Shown one piece after another: positions 20,716 to 28,894 of a stretch of DNA of 42,341 nt. The first letter of the stretch is position 1. Every line of letters begins with the position of its first letter. Source of the DNA: a virus. The stretch is taken from IMG/VR virus record IMGVR_UViG_3300006871_000013, positions 1-42,341 of that record. One strand, 5' to 3'. The translations under genes and the position numbers were made by a program. The notes under the pieces are model-generated. The model was not told the DNA's origin. It saw only the letters and a program-made list of their open reading frames with translations, and searched no databases.

Positions 20716-21238
20716 GGTTGAACTCCTCGGCGGCGGGCTCACGATCGGCGACGTGCCGCCACATGATCCCGCCGCAGAACGCTGGGGGCTGAACCGGCTG
20801 ATGTTCAGCCGGTATGCCGGGAATTTTACCGACTGGCATCGCTGGTTTGACCTCCACTCCACGGCGCACATTCTGAGGTATCGGCCCGATGCGTATGCCT
20901 GGTATACACAGCAACCCGCCAACAAGCCGATCTACCGATGGGCGCACGATGCTGCACTCCCTGGCTGTTGCGTGTATCCGCGCGAGCGCGTCGCCGATGC
21001 AGATGAGCGGGACTTTGCGTGTTCCCTCGCCTGGATGTTCGCTCTGGCTATTGCCGAAGGTTTCGATGACATCGACTGCTTTTGGTTCGTCGTCGATCCG
21101 AACGAACCCGCCTACCGTGACCAAATCGCCAGCGTGCGTTACTGGATCGGTCGCGCCCGTGGAGCCGGTCTCCGCGTGACCATTCACGGCGATTCATTCC
21201 TGAAGCCCTCAGGGCGTCTCTACGGATACGAGTCGTGA
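20696..21238 (+). CDS. Phage protein with Rossmann-like WGLN motif, 180 aa
   Basis: TTG start overlapping the previous gene by 20 bases. AERWGLNRLMFSRY followed by WHRWFDLHS, then Y.W.QQPANKPIYR and a late ALAIAEGFDDIDCFWF recalls a family of uncharacterised phage proteins with a Rossmann-like fold found near tail genes. Recognition is by pattern only. It is not an obvious structural protein; a nucleotide- or sugar-related role is possible. Confidence 0.65.
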   Translation: MDRHRRKVELLGGGLTIGDVPPHDPAAERWGLNRLMFSRYAGNFTDWHRWFDLHSTAHILRYRPDAYAWYTQQPANKPIYRWAHDAALPGCCVYPRERVADADERDFACSLAWMFALAIAEGFDDIDCFWFVVDPNEPAYRDQIASVRYWIGRARGAGLRVTIHGDSFLKPSGRLYGYES

Positions 21239-22206
21239 GCCTGACCGCTCAGCAAGTCATTGACGGCGCCGCGTTCATTGTGGGCGCGCGAGCGGCGGGC
21301 GAATCCACGCCGAGTTATCTGGTTCCGGAAGGACTCATCAGCCTGAACGACATGGTGCGGTCCTGGTGGAATGACAATTTGTTGTCGCCGTTCGTGGGGC
21401 GCGAAGTCTTTCCCCTGGTGGCGAATCAGAATACTTACACGATGGGACCGGGCGGCACGTTCAACACGACGCGGCCGATGGGCCTGACTGGTGCCGCGCT
21501 GCTGTTGAATCCGACGATTTCGACCGACGCGATCACAGCTGTCTCGACGACGAACAATACCTTTACCGTCGCGACGAATCGCACGTCTACGTATACGTCA
21601 GGCACCGAATTTATCATCACGGGATCGACGGGCAACAACGGGAGCTATACCGTCGTCACGTCCGCGTTTAGCGTGTCTACGGTGATCACGGTCGTCGAAC
21701 CGGTCTCGAGTTCGACGGCCGATGGCACGATTACGGTCTTGTTTCAGACGAACTCGACGACGGAAGTGCCGACGCCAGTGATCACGGATGATCAGTATCA
21801 GAACATTCTCATCAAGTCGCTGCCGAACTCGCAATTTACGACGGTCTACTACAACCAGACCACGACGAACGACCTCGCGACGATCTTCCTCTGGCCGACG
21901 CCGAATACTGCGGCCAATGGCATCGTGCTCTATCGACTGGAGCACATCGCGGAGTTCGCCAGTCTCAGCAAGACGTATTCTTTTCAGCCAGGGCTCGAGA
22001 AGGCACTGAAATGGAATCTCGCCTTCGATGTCTGCACGTCATGGGGCCGTGCGCTGCGTCAGGATATCGTGGACACCGCGCGCAGCACACTCGCGGCGAT
22101 CAAGCGGCAGAATACGCGCTGGAATGATTCACCGAACGAAGCCGCCTGGGCGATTCGCGGCAATCCGCGCTTCGGCTACAACATCAACACGGACAGCGGA
22201 GGCTAG
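21235..22206 (+). CDS. Head-tail adaptor, P22 gp4-like, with an inserted beta domain
   Basis: 323 residues, GTG start overlapping the previous stop (GTGA). The N-terminal helices (QQVIDGAAFIVGARAAGE, LISLNDMVRSWW), EVFPLVANQNTYTMGPGG, RPMGLTGAAL and the later DDQYQNILIKSLP...TVYYNQT...LWPTPN match the tail-accessory/adaptor family that binds under the portal. Residues about 96-175 (21520-21759) are a Thr/Ser-rich beta segment that interrupts the adaptor, making it longer than usual. Confidence 0.78.
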   Translation: MSLTAQQVIDGAAFIVGARAAGESTPSYLVPEGLISLNDMVRSWWNDNLLSPFVGREVFPLVANQNTYTMGPGGTFNTTRPMGLTGAALLLNPTISTDAITAVSTTNNTFTVATNRTSTYTSGTEFIITGSTGNNGSYTVVTSAFSVSTVITVVEPVSSSTADGTITVLFQTNSTTEVPTPVITDDQYQNILIKSLPNSQFTTVYYNQTTTNDLATIFLWPTPNTAANGIVLYRLEHIAEFASLSKTYSFQPGLEKALKWNLAFDVCTSWGRALRQDIVDTARSTLAAIKRQNTRWNDSPNEAAWAIRGNPRFGYNINTDSGG

Positions 22207-22572
22207 ATGGCCGGCAAATCGCAGCTTGTATATCCGCTGACGGAACAAACGCTGAAACCTGACGCGTTGACAGCCGATTCGTTCTGTATGTTGCCATTCG
22301 TCGTCGGCCAAGCGCTTGAGATTACGATTTACGTCTCGTTTCTCGACGGCGTCACATCGGGCGTTGTGAAGGTCGAAAGCTCGTATAGCCCCAGCTATGC
22401 CGGAACGTGGCCGGTCGAAGCCACAGTGACCTTTACCGGGACAGCGCCGAACATGCAGGTTGTCCACCTCACGGCATTGAATCAGGCGATGCGGTGTCGC
22501 ATCTCGACGACGATCGCGGGCGGGAGTGATCCGAAGGTGCGAATCTTTGCGATGGCGGCGAATCAGTCGTAG
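22207..22572 (+). CDS. Small virion-region protein, 121 aa
   Basis: ATG immediately follows the previous TAG with GGAGG four bases upstream. Beta-rich (ALEITIYVSFLDG, VVKVESSYSPSYAGTW, ATVTFTGTA), suggesting a small jelly-roll or Ig-like domain. Probably a minor virion protein; not recognised. Confidence 0.65.
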   Translation: MAGKSQLVYPLTEQTLKPDALTADSFCMLPFVVGQALEITIYVSFLDGVTSGVVKVESSYSPSYAGTWPVEATVTFTGTAPNMQVVHLTALNQAMRCRISTTIAGGSDPKVRIFAMAANQS

Positions 22573-22583
22573 GGAGCGGCCCG

Positions 22584-22925
22584 ATGAAAATGTCTGAACT
22601 TTTTCGCAAAACCGACGAAGCGCTGGATCTGGTCGAAGCCAAGCGCGCCGCACACGATCAAGCCGTCGCGGCGCACGCCGAGACCGCCGAGAAGGCGAAG
22701 GCGAAATTGGTGAAGGATATCGACCTCGCCAATGCCAAGCATGCCAAAGCCGTTGCGGATGCGCAGATCGCCTACGATGAAGCGGTCGCTGCAACGGCCC
22801 GAGAACAGCAGCAGTCCGCAGGCGAGCTCGAATCGGCACAGGCCGAGCTCGATGTCTTACGAGCGCAAGTCGGCACGCTCCTCGGGCTCGAAAAAGCCAA
22901 TTCTCGCGCGACCGTGTCGGGCTAA
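22584..22925 (+). CDS. Coiled-coil protein, 113 aa
   Basis: GGGAG seven bases before ATG. Almost the entire length is an alanine-, glutamate- and lysine-rich helix with heptad character (from LDLVEAKRAAHDQAVAAH to LESAQAELDVLRAQVGTL). Could be a trimeric needle- or whisker-like element given its place before the tail fibre, but that is inference. Confidence 0.65.
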   Translation: MKMSELFRKTDEALDLVEAKRAAHDQAVAAHAETAEKAKAKLVKDIDLANAKHAKAVADAQIAYDEAVAATAREQQQSAGELESAQAELDVLRAQVGTLLGLEKANSRATVSG

Positions 22926-22935
22926 ACGTGTCCTC

Positions 22936-23151
22936 ATGTCCACGAGAATTGGCGGTGTTGCCGAAGTCACCGAAAGCGGCTTGCGCCTGCCGATTTACGA
23001 TTACGTCTCGAACACGTCCGCATCCACCTCTGATACCTACATCTTCAAGCTAGGCGGCTCGTCTGGCGAGACGGTCTGCACGGTCGCAATCGTCTATACC
23101 GACAATACCAAAGCCACGATTTTGACGGTCACGCGGACGCCGCATCTCTAA
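22936..23151 (+). CDS. Small beta-rich protein, 71 aa
   Basis: ATG at 22936. A short beta protein (LPIYDYVSNTSASTSDTYIF, ETVCTVAIVY). Its TAA directly precedes the ATG of the tail fibre gene. Probably a small tail-associated protein; not recognised. Confidence 0.6.
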   Translation: MSTRIGGVAEVTESGLRLPIYDYVSNTSASTSDTYIFKLGGSSGETVCTVAIVYTDNTKATILTVTRTPHL

Positions 23152-25554
23152 ATGGGCGTCACCTTTAATCCGTTCAGCGGGACGTTCGATTTCACCGGAA
23201 CCGGCGGAAGCAGTAGCGGCATCGGTGGATCGATCGCGGATACCCAAATCGCATTCGGCACGGGTGTCAACACGATCGGCGGTGAAAGCACTTTTACTTA
23301 CGATTCCGCAACGAACATTCTGACGGTTGAACGGCTGGCGCTATCTGGAGGTTCTGGCGCCACCAATATTTTGAGTCTCACCCAAGCCGATGACAGCCCG
23401 TGTGCAATCGAGTTTATTAACGCCACGATTCCAAGCACGACGACTTGTGTCTATGTTGCCAACGACGGCAGTTATCACATTTCGGGACCGGGCAACACGA
23501 GTCTGATCCTCGGCAATGCCGCTCAGGATGTCGAGATCGGGCCGAAACTGTCCGTTGGAGGCACCAGCTCATTTCTGATGTCCATCGATGACGCGGCCAG
23601 CGCACCAGGGCTTGTCGTCAATAAATTCGACGCGTTCATTACCGAGACGGATCTCGTTGCGGGGAATGTGCTGACGAATCTTCAGGTCTCCACCGCCTAT
23701 GGGCAAGGCGCTGTGGCCTCGATCGGGACGTTACAGAACTTCGTCACTTTCATCAATGTCGTTGGGAGTGGGTCGGCGAGTAACGAATATGGGAGCGCCG
23801 TAAAAATTCTGCGCGCAGACCTCGGCACGGGCTATACGCAGACTGGGCTGCCCACGGGACGTTTCTGGCTTGAGGATGCAGGCGTGCATGGCCCCATTGG
23901 GATCAAGCCGAACACGCTGAACGGGAACGTCCTCGTCATCAACAATTACTACAACGGGTCGCCTAACGATTCCGCCTCGGCTGGGATGTGGATCACGACC
24001 ATCAAGGGCGGCGGTCCCGGCACCGACGCGACTCATGCGGCAGCGAACACGTATGCCGTCGATGTCGGCCTCGGCATTACCGGAGTTGGCAACGACGGCA
24101 GTAATCACGTTGGATTTACGACGGGGATTCAGATTGGCGGCAGCGGATCGCCGTGGAATGAACCCGCCTCATTGATTGGGACTGGGATACACATCCGAGA
24201 CTTCACCTCCATTGGTCTGCTCATCGACAACCCCAGCGGTTCGCCCTCATTCACGATCGATGCGAACACCGGCACCTCGCGATTCTCAACGCTGCTCGCT
24301 ACGGCGACGGCGACGATCGGCACGCAAGGCAGCACAACGGGGGCAGTGCTATTTAAGGGGACCTCGGCTGGCACCGTGACACTGTCGGTGGCCGACACCG
24401 CTGGCACTTGGACGATGAAGCTGCCCACGACGGCCGGGACGAGCGGCTATTCGCTGACGACGGATGGTTCAGGCAATACGACGTGGACGAACATTTCTGC
24501 GAGTGGCGCCAATACCGCGCTCAGCAATCTCGCCTCAGTGGCGATCAATACGACGCTACTGCCAGGCAGCGATGATGGTGCCGCGCTCGGGAACGCGACG
24601 CACGAATTCTCCGATCTGTTCCTTGCCAGCGGCGGCGTGATCAACTGGGCGAATGGCGACGTCACGATCACGCACGCCACGAACACGCTGACCTTTGCTG
24701 GTGCCGCCTCGGGCTATCAGTTCGATGGCCTGGTCGCCCCGATCGCGAATGATGGTGCAGCGCTCGGCAACACGTCGCTCGGCTGGAGCGATCTCTTTGT
24801 CGCATCCGGGGCAGTGCTGAACTTCAATAACGGCAACGTCACCGTCACGCATTCGGCCGGCATCCTGACCGTTGGCGGAAGCGCCACGAATGGCGTCAAC
24901 CTGACCTTGGCCGCGGGCGGCACGTCGCGAGCCTCTCTGACGATTCCCGTCAGCACGTTGACGACGACTGCGAGTCAGGGAGATATCGAAGCAGACGCGA
25001 CGAACTTCTACGGCACGACGGATGCTGGCAATCGCGGCATTTTCCCAGTCGTGAACTTCATTCGGCAACATGCGGATCGCGCGGCCTTCGCGACTGGCAC
25101 CGCGCAACAAGCCATCTTCGACAGTGTGGCGAATGGCACGCTGACGCTCGAGACCGGCGCCTATCAGTTTGAATGCATGATTCAGATCAAGGGCATGTCA
25201 GGGACGAGCGGAAACCTGAAGTTTAGCTTGGCCGGCGCAGGCGGTGCGTCCCTCGCGAGCATTCTCTATGCGACCTATGCGCTCGACAATGCGAATGATA
25301 CGGGCGGCACGAATCCCACAATGATCTCGCAGATCATTTCCACGCAGACGGCGACAAACATCGCGTCACCAACCGCACAGACGGTCTGCACGTTTTATGC
25401 GACAGGTAGCTTTGAAGTCACAGGCGCCGGCACGATCATTCCGTCCGTCGCGCAAACGACTTCGGTCAGCACGGCGGTCACAACGGCCGGATCATATTTC
25501 ACGGTCTATCGCATGGGCGTATCAACTGTCGTTAGCGTGGGGCAATGGTCATGA
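23152..25554 (+). CDS. Tail fibre-like protein, 800 aa
   Basis: Gly-, Ser-, Thr- and Asn-rich throughout with long beta-alternating stretches, as in phage fibres. It begins GVTFNPFSGTFDFTG, a common virion-attachment start. Two tandem modules near residues 474-590 share DGAALGN...SDLF.ASG...NG.VT.TH...LT, repeated every 59 residues (DNA from 24571 and 24748). The last about 150 residues form a separate globular part (AAFATGTAQQAIFDSVANGT onward) likely to be a receptor-binding or trimerising tip. The likely role is host recognition. Confidence 0.82.
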   Translation: MGVTFNPFSGTFDFTGTGGSSSGIGGSIADTQIAFGTGVNTIGGESTFTYDSATNILTVERLALSGGSGATNILSLTQADDSPCAIEFINATIPSTTTCVYVANDGSYHISGPGNTSLILGNAAQDVEIGPKLSVGGTSSFLMSIDDAASAPGLVVNKFDAFITETDLVAGNVLTNLQVSTAYGQGAVASIGTLQNFVTFINVVGSGSASNEYGSAVKILRADLGTGYTQTGLPTGRFWLEDAGVHGPIGIKPNTLNGNVLVINNYYNGSPNDSASAGMWITTIKGGGPGTDATHAAANTYAVDVGLGITGVGNDGSNHVGFTTGIQIGGSGSPWNEPASLIGTGIHIRDFTSIGLLIDNPSGSPSFTIDANTGTSRFSTLLATATATIGTQGSTTGAVLFKGTSAGTVTLSVADTAGTWTMKLPTTAGTSGYSLTTDGSGNTTWTNISASGANTALSNLASVAINTTLLPGSDDGAALGNATHEFSDLFLASGGVINWANGDVTITHATNTLTFAGAASGYQFDGLVAPIANDGAALGNTSLGWSDLFVASGAVLNFNNGNVTVTHSAGILTVGGSATNGVNLTLAAGGTSRASLTIPVSTLTTTASQGDIEADATNFYGTTDAGNRGIFPVVNFIRQHADRAAFATGTAQQAIFDSVANGTLTLETGAYQFECMIQIKGMSGTSGNLKFSLAGAGGASLASILYATYALDNANDTGGTNPTMISQIISTQTATNIASPTAQTVCTFYATGSFEVTGAGTIIPSVAQTTSVSTAVTTAGSYFTVYRMGVSTVVSVGQWS

Positions 25555-26594
25555 CGTGGAAGTCTATCGTGATCGCGGTGCTCTGTGGTGTCTCATTGTC
25601 TGGACAGACCAAAGGCACAGGCATCACGCCGCCGAAGTCCGTTCCCCTACCTCCGCCTGTCCACATCGACGCAATCGAGATCAGCGCGGACATTCGCGGC
25701 AACGAAGGCACGGAAGGGCTGACGAATCTTCCCAAAACGATGCCGCAGGCGACGATCAATGGGATCAATAACCTCTTCGTAGTGGCGGCTCCAAGTGTCG
25801 ATCAGGTGACGCGTTCGTGGATGAATTGCGAACACGACATCGCAGGCTTCGACACAATCAACGACTGGTTTACCTGCCGCCTGCCGCACATGCCGCCGAT
25901 CGCGGTGGACGGGCAGACGGTGACGATGAGCGAATTCGACCCGGCATGGCAGGAAGACTTGACGCTCACGTATCAGGCGGTCTTTCCGCGCTATATCGAT
26001 CTGCACGCCACTTTCGTTCCGCACGACGCCGCGCTGTTCACGAACGCGGCTGGTTTCGGCGGCTACGCCGTTCAGATGTTCGCGAGCTACATGCCGCAGA
26101 CGACGGACGTCGGGATCTATACGCTGTGCATTCCGTCGGCTGGTGCGTCGGAGCAATGGTGTCGCCTGAACATGGCCGACTCGGGCGGATCGTGGCTGCA
26201 CGTCAACGCCTCGGCGCTCCCTGTTGATCCGGCGCCCGCGAACACCTACGGCTTCGCGACCACTTACAAAGGGAATCTCAAAAGCGTGGACTATCCGCGC
26301 TACATACAGCCCTTCTACTGCGGGCACATCACGAGCACAGGCATGGTCTATGAAATCATGTTTGACCGCACCGTGACGGCGACCGATCAGATTCGCTTCA
26401 CGCAATACAAATGGCTCGTCAAGAGCGAAGCGGGCACGCCCGCGTGGGACTGGCAATACGTCATCACACAGCTCGTCTCTGGCGCCACCTACGGCTTCAA
26501 TGCGCGAGTCGCGGTATTCCCCTACGATGCCGCGACGTTTCAAGCGTCGTGTCAGGCCGAGTTCGCGATCTATCAGACAGGACTGGGACAATGA
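25551..26594 (+). CDS. Secreted protein with signal peptide, within the tail module
   Basis: 347 residues if started at ATG 25551, which overlaps the fibre stop (ATGA); an in-frame ATG two codons earlier is possible. The N-terminus MTWKSIVIAVLCGVSLSG is a typical Sec signal peptide. The mature part is an extracellular-type beta protein with several cysteines (MNCEHDI, TCRLP, TLCIPS, YCGHI) and many aromatic residues. It has no visible catalytic motif. A signal peptide is unusual in a virion-gene cluster; it may be a moron-like cell-surface protein or a protein exported late in infection. Confidence 0.75.
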   Translation: MTWKSIVIAVLCGVSLSGQTKGTGITPPKSVPLPPPVHIDAIEISADIRGNEGTEGLTNLPKTMPQATINGINNLFVVAAPSVDQVTRSWMNCEHDIAGFDTINDWFTCRLPHMPPIAVDGQTVTMSEFDPAWQEDLTLTYQAVFPRYIDLHATFVPHDAALFTNAAGFGGYAVQMFASYMPQTTDVGIYTLCIPSAGASEQWCRLNMADSGGSWLHVNASALPVDPAPANTYGFATTYKGNLKSVDYPRYIQPFYCGHITSTGMVYEIMFDRTVTATDQIRFTQYKWLVKSEAGTPAWDWQYVITQLVSGATYGFNARVAVFPYDAATFQASCQAEFAIYQTGLGQ

Positions 26595-27601
26595 AGCGTC
26601 TCGCCTTCGTGTGCGCGCTCCTCGCCGTGCTGACGATTCGGTCGTTTGCGTCCACGTTCGTGCAGCCCATCGTCGTGCTGGCCGCGTATCGCGAAGGTGG
26701 TGTGCCCTACTGGCCGAGTCCCACGGCGACGATCGCAAACGTGCAGGCTGACAACGTGCGCCAGATGGCGGTCTGGGGCAAGTCGTCCTACGGTGACTAT
26801 ACGCTCGTGCCGCAAAGCTACGGCTGGTTCATTGTGCCGCGGACATTCAATGGGAAAGACGCCTGCGGGCCAGCGAACACACAGTTGTATGGCGCGGAGG
26901 TTGAACGCCAGGCCAAGGCGGCGGGTGTCGTCTATCCGGCTGGTGCGCGCATCACGATTCAATCGGACTGCGGGCATTCACAGCGGCAGTATTATTCGAC
27001 GCTTGGGACGGCTGGCCCCTTCACCGATGGCAAGACCTTCAACTCGATGTGGTGTATGGTCATTGGCTTGCCGTGGATACATTCCAACGACTCGCCCGTG
27101 CTCGGCGCGAACCACTTCGATCCAACGACACAGTGTGGTCTGCCCGGAGGCCCATACGCGGGCACCTCGAACGGTGGGGAACGCTGGCGCAAAAGCTGGC
27201 TGCTCGCGCCGCAGCTCGCGATTGACTCGGGGACTCCCACGGCGATTCAGACGAAGTTCATCGAAGCCCTCGAACTACCACGCGGGACGAGAACCAAATA
27301 CTGGCGCTTTGGCATCGGCGCGGTGGACGTGCGCCAGGGTGGACCCAGGCAAAACCCGACCGTGAACGTCTATATTGGCGACAGCATCCAGGATCTCGAT
27401 CCGGTTAATCCGTGCCGATATTACACGCTCCCCGTGGGGCAGACCTACATCATGGTCGATCAGAGCAGCGGGACGGGTGATCGCTACCTCGGTATCAGCA
27501 ATGATGGATTTGCGGCTGACCAGACCGGCGCGTGGGTCAGCGTGTTTCCGGCCACGCAAACACAAAATACGATTCGCTGTCAGGCAGGTTCCCCAAAATG
27601 A
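26591..27601 (+). CDS. Second secreted protein with signal peptide, cysteine-rich, 336 aa
   Basis: The ATG at 26591 overlaps the previous stop (ATGA) and yields a clear signal peptide (MKRLAFVCALLAVLTIRSFA). Longer in-frame starts lie inside the upstream gene. The mature protein has at least seven cysteines. The block SSYGDYTLVPQSYGWFIVP (65-83), followed by ACGPANTQLYGAEVERQAKA, resembles the N-terminal part of M6/M11-type secreted metalloproteases, but no HExxH is present where the zinc motif should be. It may be an inactive relative or an unrelated surface protein. Confidence 0.72.
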   Translation: MKRLAFVCALLAVLTIRSFASTFVQPIVVLAAYREGGVPYWPSPTATIANVQADNVRQMAVWGKSSYGDYTLVPQSYGWFIVPRTFNGKDACGPANTQLYGAEVERQAKAAGVVYPAGARITIQSDCGHSQRQYYSTLGTAGPFTDGKTFNSMWCMVIGLPWIHSNDSPVLGANHFDPTTQCGLPGGPYAGTSNGGERWRKSWLLAPQLAIDSGTPTAIQTKFIEALELPRGTRTKYWRFGIGAVDVRQGGPRQNPTVNVYIGDSIQDLDPVNPCRYYTLPVGQTYIMVDQSSGTGDRYLGISNDGFAADQTGAWVSVFPATQTQNTIRCQAGSPK

Positions 27602-27777
27602 AGCAACTCGATCCAGGCGATCTCGCCTATCACGCCTTTGTGCATAAACAACTCGCCGATGCGCAAGCGGTGGCAAATGCGTGGGGGCGCTACTTGGCGC
27701 AGAAATACAAACTCACGCAGGCCGACAACGTGAACGAACGCGGCGAAATCAACGGCCCGAACAGCGATGCTGGTTGA
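27598..27777 (+). CDS. Small helical protein before the hub gene, 59 aa
   Basis: ATG overlaps the preceding TGA. Helical (HKQLADAQAVANAWGRYLAQ, KYKLTQADNVNERGEI), matching a small uncharacterised phage protein type that ends in a KY.L...D.....G.I pattern. Overlaps the next gene by 11 bases. Function unknown. Confidence 0.65.
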   Translation: MKQLDPGDLAYHAFVHKQLADAQAVANAWGRYLAQKYKLTQADNVNERGEINGPNSDAG

Positions 27778-28894
27778 AACCTTCGTCGGTCCCTCGAACG
27801 TCAACTCCGCGCTGACCTTCGACGCCGATCGCACGATTAACGAATACATCGAACCGCAGAAGCCCGGAAATGGCGGCAAAAGCGATGTAATGCTCGTGCC
27901 GGCGCCGGGCTTAACGCTGTTCGCCGCAGTGCCTGGCTCGAGCGTGCCGCTGCTCTTTCAGCAGGACGGCCGCGCGTTTGGTGTCGCTGGCGATCAGTTC
28001 ATTGAAATCTTCGCCGATGCGTCGTGGACGAGCTATGGCACGGTCTCCGTCGTCACCGATGTCTATCCGACGCTGTGCAGCAATGGCACGGCTGGCTTTC
28101 AGCTCTTTCTGACGGCTGGGCTGAATGGCTATATCTTCGATCTGAACACGAACACGCTGACGCTGATCGCCGATCCGGACTTCCCGCAGGGCCAAGCCTT
28201 GATGGGCGAGTTTATGGACGGGTATTTCCTCGTGCTGGTGTCAGGGACGCGACGCTTCCAAATCTCTGCGCTCGAGGATGGCACGTCATGGGATGGGCTC
28301 GACGTAGCGGAGCGCTCGGAAGCCTCCGATAACCTCTCGGCGATGCGCCGCAATCATCGGGAAATCTGGTTTCAAGGCACGCTCACATCGGAAGTCTGGT
28401 ATGACAACGGCGATCCGCTGTTCCCCTTCGCGCCGATTCAGGGCGTGTTTCTCGAGGAAGGCGTGCCATCGTCGTGGACGACGCGGCGGTTCAATAACAC
28501 GCTCGTCTATGTGGCGAAGAATCAAGACGGCGCCGGCATCGTCATGCGGGCGGATGGCTACAACCCCGTGCGGACTTCGACGCACGCCGTGGAGCTCGCG
28601 ATTCAGAATACCGGCCTTGCGACCGCGCGGGCGTGGGTCTATCAAGAGCGTGGGCACTTGTTCTACTTGCTCCACTTGCCGACGAATGAAACGACGTTCG
28701 TGTATGACGTGGCGCTCGATCGCTGGGCTGAACGCGCGACCTTGGTTGATGACAGCGTCGAGCCGTGGGTATGGGCGCCGAATCGCCCAATCTCGCACTG
28801 CTTTGCGTTCCAAAAACATCTCGTCGGTGACATTTCCACCGGCACGATCTACGAGCAGTCCGTCACAATCTTTACGCAGGAATTGGCTGTCTGA
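27767..28894 (+). CDS. P22 gp10-like hub / DNA stabilisation protein, lacking its C-terminal domain
   Basis: 375 residues against about 470 for P22 gp10. The repeating beta pattern and the segments RRNHREIWFQGTLTSEVWYD (about 195-215), VVLE-like propeller blades and FVYDVALDRWAERATL (about 312-327) fit the gp10 propeller. It ends shortly after GDISTGTIYEQS, where family members continue into a C-terminal beta domain. That missing domain seems to lie at the end of the next protein (residues 514-615). The two genes overlap by one base. Confidence 0.75.
   Translation: MLVETFVGPSNVNSALTFDADRTINEYIEPQKPGNGGKSDVMLVPAPGLTLFAAVPGSSVPLLFQQDGRAFGVAGDQFIEIFADASWTSYGTVSVVTDVYPTLCSNGTAGFQLFLTAGLNGYIFDLNTNTLTLIADPDFPQGQALMGEFMDGYFLVLVSGTRRFQISALEDGTSWDGLDVAERSEASDNLSAMRRNHREIWFQGTLTSEVWYDNGDPLFPFAPIQGVFLEEGVPSSWTTRRFNNTLVYVAKNQDGAGIVMRADGYNPVRTSTHAVELAIQNTGLATARAWVYQERGHLFYLLHLPTNETTFVYDVALDRWAERATLVDDSVEPWVWAPNRPISHCFAFQKHLVGDISTGTIYEQSVTIFTQELAV

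Noticed and set aside
23152-25554. Diversity-generating retroelement target in the tail fibre
   Set aside because: No reverse transcriptase, template repeat or adenine-biased variable region is seen.
26411-26590. 60-residue N-terminal extension of the second secreted protein
   Set aside because: It overlaps the upstream gene in another frame; the ATG at 26591 has stop-start coupling and yields a signal peptide.
25647-26738. Long minus-strand ORF (363 codons) opposite the secreted proteins
   Set aside because: Arginine/valine/histidine bias of a shadow frame and no start signal.
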